From Chloroflexota bacterium (GTDB lineage Bacteria > Chloroflexota > Limnocylindria > Limnocylindrales > CSP1-4), in the NCBI GenBank assembly GCA_021785175.1, contig JAJYGH010000019.1:1-46641 (forward strand): a stretch of DNA of 46,641 nucleotides, given 5' to 3'. Made by a program: the position numbers and the translations under genes. Position 1 is the first letter of the stretch. Each line of letters opens with the position of its first letter. The notes below the pieces were generated by a model that searched no databases, was not told the origin of the DNA, and saw only the letters and a list, made by a program, of their open reading frames with translations. Positions 40,756-46,641 of this stretch are shown piece by piece.

Positions 40756-40757
40756 CT
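40742..40757. promoter_or_regulatory. MarR-type operator O2
   Basis: tgttgc, aggc, gcaact: the same motif as O1 with one arm mismatch. Its centre is 43 bases from that of O1, about four helical turns. Confidence 0.65.
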
Positions 40758-40892
40758 ACTGGTCCCGCCGGGGTATCATGTGTGCGGGCGGGCGTCCGGA
40801 TCCCGTCGTCGAACCGGACCTCGCCGCGAGCGGTGAACGCGGCCGGACCGGCAGAGGCGGGGACCGCACGGAGAGGTGGAGGGGCATCGGCG

Positions 40893-41615
40893 ATGAGGGA
40901 GACGCGCGACGAGGGCGCCTCGTACGCGGCCCGTTCCGGGCTTCCGGCGACGGACCTGGCCCGCCCCGAGTTGCGCGCCTGGCGCGCGTTCCTGCAGGCC
41001 CACGCCGTCGTCATGCGTTACCTCGAGGCCGAGCTCGCCGGCGAGGCAGGGATCTCGCTCGCGCATTACGACGTGCTCGTGCAGCTCGCGTATGCGGATG
41101 GCCGCAGGCTCCGGATGCACGAGCTTGCCGAACGCGCTCTCCTGAGCCGCAGCGGGATCACACGCGTCGTCGATCGGCTGGTCGCTGACGGACTCGTCGA
41201 GCGCCGCGCGTGCCCGTCCGACGCGCGGGGCTCGTACGCCACCCTGACGACCGCGGGACTCGGCAGGCTCCGGGATGCCACGCCGGTGCACCTGGCGGGT
41301 GTGCGACGCCATTTCCTCGCGGCGATATCGGACGTCGAGCTCGCGACGCTCGCGTCCGTGCTCGAGGGCGTCGTGGCCGCGTGCCGGGAGCCGGCGCGCG
41401 CAGCCGCGGACGGGGCCGCGCCGCGCGCCGACGGGATGGAGCCGCCGGCGGACCGCGTCGTGTCGGCTGGCGACGCGGTCCCGACTGCTCCGGCGATCGG
41501 CTCCCGGCCGCCCGACGATCTCGCGTCGCTGGCGGTCGCTCCGGACGGGGGCGCGTTCACGACGGTCGCGTCACGCCGGCGGCCAGCGGACGCGGCGGGG
41601 ACGCCGTCGACCTGA
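40893..41615 (+). CDS. MarR-family transcriptional regulator with long disordered tail
   Basis: 240 residues. The winged helix covers about 25-150: ISLAHYDVLVQLAYADG, MHELAERALLSRSGITRVVDRL (recognition helix) and LVERRACPSDARGSYATLT (wing). MarR proteins bind palindromes as dimers and release them when they bind phenolics or are oxidised. The two palindromes next to the divergent yceI promoter are the obvious targets. From about 165 the tail is Ala/Gly/Pro/Asp-rich and roughly 75 residues long, not part of the fold. ATG 40893 is preceded by ggtggagggg. aceE follows after 79 bases. Confidence 0.87.
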   Translation: MRETRDEGASYAARSGLPATDLARPELRAWRAFLQAHAVVMRYLEAELAGEAGISLAHYDVLVQLAYADGRRLRMHELAERALLSRSGITRVVDRLVADGLVERRACPSDARGSYATLTTAGLGRLRDATPVHLAGVRRHFLAAISDVELATLASVLEGVVAACREPARAAADGAAPRADGMEPPADRVVSAGDAVPTAPAIGSRPPDDLASLAVAPDGGAFTTVASRRRPADAAGTPST

Positions 41616-41679
41616 CGGATCCCGCGTCGGCCGCCGTCCCGCCGACCGGCCGGCTCCGGCGTCAACCGGCACTCCGCTC

Positions 41680-41685
41680 TACCAT
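41680..41685 (+). promoter_or_regulatory. Candidate -10 element (TACCAT) before aceE
   Basis: TACCAT ends 9 bases before ATG 41695, and only a weak ribosome site (gccgag) intervenes. Same hexamer as before the MFS gene. Confidence 0.3.
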
Positions 41686-41694
41686 GCTGCCGAG

Positions 41695-44391
41695 ATGTTC
41701 GACGCCTACGGCGACTTCAAGCGCCAGCTTCCCGACAGCGATCCACAGGAAACCCTCGACTGGATCGAGGCGCTCGATTCCGTCGTCCGCGTCGCGGGCT
41801 CGGATCGCGCCCAGTTCATCCTCTACCGGCTCCTGAAGCGAGCGCGCCAGCTCCAGATCGGGCTGCCGCCGCTCACCCAGACCCGCTACATCAACACAAT
41901 CTCGCCCGAGCAGGAGCCGGCGTTCCCCGGCGACGAGCGGATGGAGCACCGGATCCGGCGGATGGTCCGCTGGAACGCCGTCGCAATGGTCCTCCGCGCG
42001 AACAACCTCACCGCGGGCATCGGCGGCCACCTCGCGACGTACGCGTCGGCCGCCACGCTGTACGAGGTCGGGTTCAACCACTTCTTCCGCGGCAAGGACG
42101 CCCCGGGCATGGGCGATCAGATCTTCTTCCAGGGGCACGCGGCGCCGGGTATCTACGCCCGCGCGTTCCTCGAGGGCCGCCTGACCGAGGACCAGCTGGA
42201 CCACTTCCGGCGAGAGGTCGTCCCGGGGCAGGGCCTCAGCTCGTACCCGCATCCCCGTCTGATGCCCGGCTTCTGGGAGTTCCCCACGGTCTCCATGGGT
42301 CTCGGCCCGCTCGCCGCCGTCTACCAGGCGCGGTTCAACCGCTACCTGCACGCACGCGGCATCAAGGACACGAGCCAGAACCACGTCTGGGCGTTCCTCG
42401 GCGACGGCGAGATGGACGAGCCCGAGGCGATCGCCGCGCTCGGGCTGGCCGGCCGGGATGGCCTCGACAACCTGACGTTCGTCGTCAACTGCAATCTGCA
42501 GCGGCTCGACGGGCCGGTCCGCGGCAACGGCAAGATCATCCAGGAACTCGAGGGGCTGTTCCGGGGCGCAGGCTGGAACGTCATCAAGGTCATTTGGGGC
42601 CGCGAGTGGGACCCGCTGCTCGCCGCGGACGTCGACGGCGCGCTCGTGCACCGCATGAACGAGACGCTCGACGGGGAGTTCCAGAAGTTCTCGGTCGAAT
42701 CGGGTGCATACATCCGCGAGCACTTCTTCGGGGGCGACCCGCGGCTCGAGGCGCTCGTCGCGAACCTGACCGACGACGACCTCCAGCGGCTCCGGCGAGG
42801 CGGCCACGACTACCGCAAGGTGTTCGCGGCGTACACGGCGGCGCTCGCGCACCGCGGCGCGCCGACCGTCGTCCTCGCGAAGACGGTCAAGGGCTGGACG
42901 CTCGGCCCCGGTGTCGAGGCGCGGAACATCACCCACCAGGCGAAGAAGCTGTCCGAAGCCGAGCTGCGCATCTTCCGCGATCGGCTGGAGTTGCCGATTC
43001 CCGACGACAGGCTCAAGGAAGCGCCGTACTACCACCCCGGACCGGATGCGCCCGAGATCGAGTACCTGATCGAGCGGCGGCGCGCGCTCGGCGGTCCTCT
43101 CCCGCGGCGCGTCGTCATCCCGAAGGAGCTCGACCTCCCGGGTGACGCCGCGTTCGCCGAGTTCGCGGCCGGCTCCGGCGGGCAGGCCGTCTCCACGACG
43201 ATGGCCTTCGCCAAGCTGCTGCGGAACCTGATCCGCGACCGATCGGTGGGCCGACGGGTGGTGCCCATCGTCCCCGACGAGGCCCGCACGTTCGGCATGG
43301 ACCCGCTCTTCAAGGAGGTCGGGATCTACGCCGCGCACGGCCAGCGCTACGACCCGGTGGACTCGAACCTCGTGCTGTCGTACCGCGAGGCCGCCGACGG
43401 GCAGGTGCTCGAGGAGGGGATCACGGAGGCCGGCGCGTCGGCGTCGCTGCAGGCGGCCGCGACGAGCTACGCGACCCACGCCGAACCCCTGCTGCCGTTC
43501 TACATCTTCTACTCGATGTTCGGGTTCCAGCGGACGGGCGACGAGCTGTGGGCGCTCGGCGACGTGCGCGGCCGCGGCTTCCTGATGGGCGCGACGGCCG
43601 GGCGAACCACGCTGCACGGCGAGGGGCTCCAGCACGACGACGGGCAGAGTCTGCTCTACGCGTCGGCGTATCCCGCGATCCGCGCCTACGACCCGGCGTT
43701 CGCCTACGAGACGGCGGAGATCGTCCGGGAGGGCATCCGGCGGATGCTCGGGGGCGAGGACGTCTCGTACTACATCACGCTCTACAACGAGAACTACGTG
43801 ATGCCGGCGATGCCCGAGGGGGTGGCCGCCGGGATCCTCCGCGGCCTGTACCGGTACCGCCCGGCGCCGGCCCTCGACGGGGACCCCCATGCGCGCGCGA
43901 CGCTGCTCGGCAGCGGCTCGATCCTCCAGCAGGTCGTCCGAGCCCAGGAGATCCTGGCGGAGCGGTTCGGCGTGGCGGCGGACGTCTGGAGCGCACCGTC
44001 GTACCAGCAGCTGCGGATCGAGGCGCTCGACGTCGAGCACTGGAACCGGCTGCATCCGGGCGAGCCACGACGTGTTCCGTACGTCACGTCGGTGCTGTCC
44101 GAGGCCGGCGCCGCGGGGCCGATCGTGGCCGCGAGCGACTACGTCGCCGCCGTGCCGGATCAGATCGCGCGGTGGATCCCCGGCACGTGGGTGTCTCTCG
44201 GCACCGACGGGTTCGGACGCAGCGACACGCGCGAGGCGCTGCGCCGGTACTTCGAGATCGACGCAGAGCACATCGCGGTGGCGACGCTCGCCGCGCTCGC
44301 GCAGGGCGAGCGGATCGATCGCGGGGTCGTGGAGCAGGCGATCGGCGAGCTGGGGGTGGACCCGGAGCGGGAGTTCTCGCTGCAGGCCTGA
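41695..44391 (+). CDS. aceE: Pyruvate dehydrogenase E1 component, homodimeric type
   Basis: 898 residues, the usual length for AceE. It decarboxylates pyruvate with thiamine diphosphate and passes the acetyl group to the E2 lipoyl domain. The cofactor motif runs from GDGEMDEPE at 236 to NCN at 265-267. ANNLTAGIGGHLATYASAAT, GRTTLHGEGLQHDDGQS and ESGAYIREHFFGG are typical. No E2 or E3 gene is in the window, so the complex partners are encoded elsewhere. A TACCAT -10-like element lies before ATG 41695. The preceding MarR gene may read through. Confidence 0.96.
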   Translation: MFDAYGDFKRQLPDSDPQETLDWIEALDSVVRVAGSDRAQFILYRLLKRARQLQIGLPPLTQTRYINTISPEQEPAFPGDERMEHRIRRMVRWNAVAMVLRANNLTAGIGGHLATYASAATLYEVGFNHFFRGKDAPGMGDQIFFQGHAAPGIYARAFLEGRLTEDQLDHFRREVVPGQGLSSYPHPRLMPGFWEFPTVSMGLGPLAAVYQARFNRYLHARGIKDTSQNHVWAFLGDGEMDEPEAIAALGLAGRDGLDNLTFVVNCNLQRLDGPVRGNGKIIQELEGLFRGAGWNVIKVIWGREWDPLLAADVDGALVHRMNETLDGEFQKFSVESGAYIREHFFGGDPRLEALVANLTDDDLQRLRRGGHDYRKVFAAYTAALAHRGAPTVVLAKTVKGWTLGPGVEARNITHQAKKLSEAELRIFRDRLELPIPDDRLKEAPYYHPGPDAPEIEYLIERRRALGGPLPRRVVIPKELDLPGDAAFAEFAAGSGGQAVSTTMAFAKLLRNLIRDRSVGRRVVPIVPDEARTFGMDPLFKEVGIYAAHGQRYDPVDSNLVLSYREAADGQVLEEGITEAGASASLQAAATSYATHAEPLLPFYIFYSMFGFQRTGDELWALGDVRGRGFLMGATAGRTTLHGEGLQHDDGQSLLYASAYPAIRAYDPAFAYETAEIVREGIRRMLGGEDVSYYITLYNENYVMPAMPEGVAAGILRGLYRYRPAPALDGDPHARATLLGSGSILQQVVRAQEILAERFGVAADVWSAPSYQQLRIEALDVEHWNRLHPGEPRRVPYVTSVLSEAGAAGPIVAASDYVAAVPDQIARWIPGTWVSLGTDGFGRSDTREALRRYFEIDAEHIAVATLAALAQGERIDRGVVEQAIGELGVDPEREFSLQA

Positions 44392-44423
44392 CGGCCCCCG
44401 TTCGGTGCCCCTCGTGCCGCGGC

Positions 44424-44690
44424 TCAGCGGGTCAGCCGTCGCGCGGCGAACAGCCCGCCGGGGATTGCGCCGTACACCAGGTGGGCGGCGAGCATCACCG
44501 GTGCGCGGTCGCGTGGCGCATCCCACGGGGCAGGGATGAGGCCGAGCGAGGGCCCGAGCGCGGCGCAGCTCGCGGCCCATGTCCGGCTGGCGTACGCGAT
44601 CGCGTGGGCCGGCACGGGGCCGGGTGGCCGCAGGGGTTCCTCGGCCAGCGCGAACAGGACCCCGAAACCGCTGCCGATCGCGAGATGCAC
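44424..44690 (-). CDS. Small hydrophobic protein of unknown function
   Basis: 88 codons from GTG 44690. It begins MHLAIGSGFGVLFALAEEPL and ends LAAHLVYGAIPGGLFAARRL; two hydrophobic stretches with an HLxYG motif resemble the ends of DUF1440-like inner-membrane proteins, but that is a guess. The frame stays open upstream (residues such as HERTRGTGAV precede the GTG), so the true N-terminus may be longer with an unusual start. It converges with aceE, 32 bases away. Confidence 0.35.
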   Translation of the reverse strand: MHLAIGSGFGVLFALAEEPLRPPGPVPAHAIAYASRTWAASCAALGPSLGLIPAPWDAPRDRAPVMLAAHLVYGAIPGGLFAARRLTR

Positions 44691-44798
44691 GGCGCCCGTG
44701 CCGCGCGTCCGTTCGTGGCCGAGCAGGCAGGGGCTCGCAGGTGGGTGTCGCCGCGCGCATGAGGCGGGGCAGCGACCGGCGTCACGCCTTCGTCGGGA

Positions 44799-45335
44799 TC
44801 AGTCGGGCCGGGCGGGGCGGCTCGCGTCACGCTCGCCGGAATCGGCCTCGATGGCGCCCGCGACCCGGTTCAGGAACCAGCGCGCGGTCCCACGCGCCGC
44901 GATGTTGAGCAGTGCGCGGTCGAGGATGACGCCGATCTCGCCGCCCGGAGGCGCATAGTACCCGTCCAGCACGAGCTCCCGGTCCGTCACCTGCAGCGAC
45001 CCGACGAAGACGGGGAACAGCGGCGCCAGACTGGCCGACCGCCAGCTGACGTCGACGACGAAACCGGGAGGCGCCGATTTCGGCCGGCCGAGCTCCACCA
45101 CGGCCGCCTTCCGCAGCACCATGTGCCGCGCCTGTTCGCGCATGGGCAGGACGAGGTCGCTCTCGAACCGTCGTGCCGCCGAGCCCGCGGGCGTGTCGAC
45201 CGCGTTTCCGAGCCACTCGGCGGCTGCGCCTCCGAGGCGCTCGCGCGCGGTGGCAAGATCGCCCGCCCATGGCTGGACGAGTCGGAGGTGGACGGCGTGA
45301 TCGCCGGGATCGGACACGGGAGTCGAAGAGGTCAT
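44799..45335 (-). CDS. Hypothetical protein
   Basis: 178 residues from ATG 45335; the frame runs on to 45374 but MTSSTPVSD has the more typical start. No signal peptide or membrane segment. VHLRLVQPWAGDLATARERLG, ELGRPKSAPPGFVVDVSWRSASLAPLFP and GYYAPPGGEIGVILDRALLN suggest a mixed alpha-beta fold, possibly START/SRPBCC-like from the strand-loop pattern around LVLDGYYAPPGG. I do not recognise the family. It is divergent from the ArsR gene with 326 bases between. Confidence 0.6.
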   Translation of the reverse strand: MTSSTPVSDPGDHAVHLRLVQPWAGDLATARERLGGAAAEWLGNAVDTPAGSAARRFESDLVLPMREQARHMVLRKAAVVELGRPKSAPPGFVVDVSWRSASLAPLFPVFVGSLQVTDRELVLDGYYAPPGGEIGVILDRALLNIAARGTARWFLNRVAGAIEADSGERDASRPARPD

Positions 45336-45500
45336 GCAGGCCGTTCGGTTGTGCGTGCGATGGCAGGCACGCATTGTCGCCGAACAGTCGGTCCCGCCGA
45401 CAGTTGCCGAATGGCCCGACCCCGGCCCCCCCGCAGATGCGGTGCCCGTCCGCTCGGGTAGGCCGGGATACCGCAGTCATCGGTCCACGGGTGTGCGACT

Positions 45501-45528
45501 CCGATCGGCGCGGGACGGTGCCGATCGG
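45501..45528. repeat. Two palindromes ccgatcgg, 20 bp apart
   Basis: Perfect 8-bp palindromes at 45501-45508 and 45521-45528, centres exactly 20 bp apart, so on the same helix face. Might bind a regulator of the divergent genes; could also be chance in GC-rich DNA. Confidence 0.4.
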
Positions 45529-45541
45529 CCCCCTGCGCCTG

Positions 45542-45568
45542 GGGCCGGAAGCCCCCCTCTCCCGGCCC
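45542..45568. repeat. 7-bp inverted repeat hairpin
   Basis: gggccgg, 13-base loop, then ccggccc. Not followed by a T-run on either strand. Confidence 0.35.
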
Positions 45569-45639
45569 GTGAGACGGTGGCGCGTCGCCGCCCACTGGCC
45601 CGCCGGCGATGGGCTCTCCTGGCACTGATGCACATATTG

Positions 45640-45661
45640 GCATCTGTTCATGCTTAGATGC
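45640..45661. promoter_or_regulatory. Inverted repeat overlapping the ArsR start (candidate operator)
   Basis: gcatct, 10-base spacer, then agatgc. It ends directly before ATG 45662. ArsR repressors often bind such 12-2-12-like repeats and control their own gene. Confidence 0.5.
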
Positions 45662-46024
45662 ATGGATGAGATCTGCGCCATGCAGGCTGCGGTCCTGAAG
45701 ACGCTCGCCAACCCCCGCCGGCTGGAGATCATCCACCGGCTTGCGGAGGGGCCGTGCGAGGTCGGCCGCCTGGCCGAGGCGCTCGGCGTCTCGCAGCCCA
45801 ACGTCTCGCAGCACCTCGGGGCCATGCGCAGCGCGGGCCTCGTCGAAGCCGAGCGCGACGGACGCGAGGTCCGGTACCGGCTCGCGGATGCGGAGATTGT
45901 CAGGGCGTGCGACGTCATGCACGGTGTCCTCATCCGGCGGCTCACGAGGCTCGGGATGCTCTCGGCCTCCACCCCTCAGCCCGTCGCGCTTCCGATCGCG
46001 CATTCCATTCCGGGACCCGTGTGA
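45662..46024 (+). CDS. ArsR-family transcriptional regulator
   Basis: 120 residues from ATG 45662 (ATG 45650 would add four residues). MQAAVLKTLANPRRLEIIHRL opens the winged helix; the recognition helix is in VSQPNVSQHLGAMRSAGLV, and the wing is in RDGREVRYRLAD. Cysteines at 5, 32 and 83 lie in or beside helices; a pair from the DNA-binding region and the dimer helix resembles the redox switch of SqrR/BigR-type persulfide sensors, though spacing differs and no arsenic-type ELCVCDL box is present. The cluster with DsrE and TusA genes supports a sulfur signal. The tail after 100 is disordered. Confidence 0.9.
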   Translation: MDEICAMQAAVLKTLANPRRLEIIHRLAEGPCEVGRLAEALGVSQPNVSQHLGAMRSAGLVEAERDGREVRYRLADAEIVRACDVMHGVLIRRLTRLGMLSASTPQPVALPIAHSIPGPV

Positions 46025-46031
46025 GGCAGTG

Positions 46032-46445
46032 ATGGACGAACCCCTCTCGATCGTGCTCTTCTCCGGCACCGACGACCGGCTCACCGCCGCGAGCGTGTTC
46101 GCGGCGGGGGCTGCCGTCCTCGGGCGCCCGGTCCGCATCCTCCTGCAGTACTGGGGGCTGGAGGCGTTCCGCGCGGACCGAATCGCGACCCAGCGCGGGC
46201 TGTCGACCGACGCCGACGCGCAGGGCGCCCCGTTGTTCCGGGCGGCGCAAGCAGCCGGCCAGGTCGACTGGGCAGAGACGCTGCGCCAGTCCAGGGAGCT
46301 CGGCGAGGTCGAGATCCACGCCTGCGCGCAGTCGATGGACGTCCTGAAGCTCCAGTCCACGGACCTCGACCCGATGGTCGACGGCGTGGAGGGGATCGCC
46401 GGGTTCCTCGCGGCCGCGGGCAGCGGCCAGCTGATCTTCCTCTGA
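46032..46445 (+). CDS. DsrE-family sulfur-carrier-like protein
   Basis: 137 residues of the DsrE/DsrF-like fold. IVLFSGTDDRLTAASVFAAG forms the first strand and helix, and the conserved cysteine C98 lies in EIHACAQSMDVLKL, the place of the persulfide-carrying cysteine. Such proteins pass sulfane sulfur to TusA or to sulfur-oxidising enzymes. It starts 7 bases after the ArsR stop with only a weak ribosome site, so coupling is likely. The next gene encodes TusA, the usual partner. Confidence 0.86.
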   Translation: MDEPLSIVLFSGTDDRLTAASVFAAGAAVLGRPVRILLQYWGLEAFRADRIATQRGLSTDADAQGAPLFRAAQAAGQVDWAETLRQSRELGEVEIHACAQSMDVLKLQSTDLDPMVDGVEGIAGFLAAAGSGQLIFL

Positions 46446-46465
46446 TCGCCTCGGGCCGGCTGCCG

Positions 46466-46505
46466 CCCGGTGGACTGCGCCCGAACCCGGTGGACTGCGC
46501 CCGAA
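46466..46505. repeat. 20-bp perfect tandem repeat between dsrE-like and tusA-like genes
   Basis: cccggtggactgcgcccgaa occurs twice without mismatch in the 82-base spacer, before the TusA ribosome site (ggaaaggaa). A short duplication that may vary in copy number. Confidence 0.8.
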
Positions 46506-46527
46506 GAGGCGCGGAAAGGAAGCCTCT

Positions 46528-46641
46528 ATGACAGATCTCGAGATCGCACAGCGCGTGGACGCCAAGGGACTGTCCTGCCCGATGCCGATCGTCAAGACGG
46601 CGCAGGCCATCAAGGGCCTCTCGTCGGGCCAGCTGCTCGAG
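46528..46641 (+). CDS. TusA-family sulfur transferase (5' part, cut by window edge)
   Basis: 38 codons from ATG 46528, open at the window end. DAKGLSCPMPIVKTAQAIK carries the family CPxP motif with Cys17, which binds the persulfide. TusA proteins shuttle sulfane sulfur in tRNA thiolation, molybdenum-cofactor supply or sulfur oxidation; association with DsrE points to the last or to persulfide handling. The ggaaaggaa ribosome site is well placed. Full length should be about 75-85 residues, so the remainder lies beyond 46641. Confidence 0.92.
   Translation, partial: MTDLEIAQRVDAKGLSCPMPIVKTAQAIKGLSSGQLLE

Larger units (their letters stand above)
40572..40892. other. yceI-marR divergent control region
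   Basis: 321 bases without a supported gene. It holds the yceI promoter, two MarR-type palindromes, and on the plus strand a TATCAT at 40774-40779 that may serve marR, though without a good -35. The ORF frames that cross it start far from any ribosome site. Confidence 0.65.
45336..45661. other. Divergent spacer before the ArsR gene
   Basis: 326 bases. It contains two copies of an 8-bp palindrome (45501-45528), a 7-bp-stem hairpin (45542-45568) and, at its right end, an inverted repeat in A+T-richer sequence. ORF frames across it lack family motifs. Confidence 0.6.

Noticed and set aside
41662-44760. 1032-codon open frame antisense to aceE
   Set aside because: It mirrors the high-GC codon pattern of aceE on the opposite strand; its composition is Arg/Asp/Glu/Val-biased and no family motif appears.
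1-46641. Search for CRISPR arrays, insertion sequences, prophage genes, tRNA and rRNA
   Set aside because: No regularly spaced repeats, transposase motifs, integrase, tRNA-like cloverleaf ends or rRNA-like segments were noticed by eye.

Overview
The window is a very GC-rich chromosomal segment, densely packed with genes on both strands and almost free of spacers over 300 bases. I see no rRNA, tRNA, CRISPR array, transposase or phage gene. Several traits point to a Chloroflexota bacterium of the Limnocylindria / Ellin6529 kind, with Actinomycetota as second choice: F420 biosynthesis genes next to F420-dependent oxidoreductases, a polyphosphate glucokinase, homodimeric AceE, a VKOR protein, frequent GTG and TTG starts, and Ala/Pro/Ser/Gly-rich tails on otherwise ordinary enzymes. 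This placement comes from gene content, not from a phylogeny.

Layout. 1-126 is the 3' end of a probable EutN/CcmL microcompartment vertex protein. 347-3825 holds an exported thiol-oxidation pair (DsbA-like, VKOR), a polytopic membrane protein and a convergent Rrf2/NsrR-like regulator. 4018-7074 holds an MFS transporter and argH. 7089-13301 (minus) is a sugar ABC importer operon (two permeases, a lipoprotein binding protein) continuing into a HAD phosphatase, an RNase J-like metallo-hydrolase and a second, polynucleotide-phosphatase-like HAD protein. 13618-19602 (minus) is a compact arginine operon, argC-argJ-argB-argR-argG-argA, with a probable ArgR box and promoter at its head. 19791-22203 (minus) is trxB, a methyltransferase and an OsmC protein joined by 4-base overlaps, behind a CsoR/CstR-type palindrome. 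22316-28878 (minus) is an F420 block: rpe, three LLM-family oxidoreductases (one Fgd-like), cofE, cofC and cofD. 28882-32830 (minus) is a small ORF and an osmoprotectant ABC importer whose binding protein has its two halves in reversed order. 33057-38625 holds an inositol-monophosphatase-like enzyme, a lipid kinase, a 5'-3' exonuclease and a P-type cation ATPase. 38715-44391 holds polyphosphate glucokinase, YceI and a MarR regulator divided by a two-operator control region, and AceE. 44424-46641 holds two poorly known proteins and an ArsR-DsrE-TusA sulfur-handling cluster cut by the window edge.

How the genes work together. Arginine synthesis is nearly complete: argA, B, C, J, G and H are present, while argD and argF are not in the window. 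The cof genes would build the F420 side chain used by the three LLM oxidoreductases; the Fgd-like enzyme and rpe tie that block to sugar-phosphate and redox metabolism. Thiol and sulfur chemistry recurs (DsbA/VKOR, TrxB/OsmC, ArsR/DsrE/TusA).

The most unusual item is the osmoprotectant-binding protein at 29072-30139. It reads as a circular permutation of the OpuAC/ProX domain in one uninterrupted frame, with its own lipoprotein signal. Four well-formed operator-like palindromes (at yceI/marR, trxB, the sugar ABC operon and argC) are the next most testable observations.
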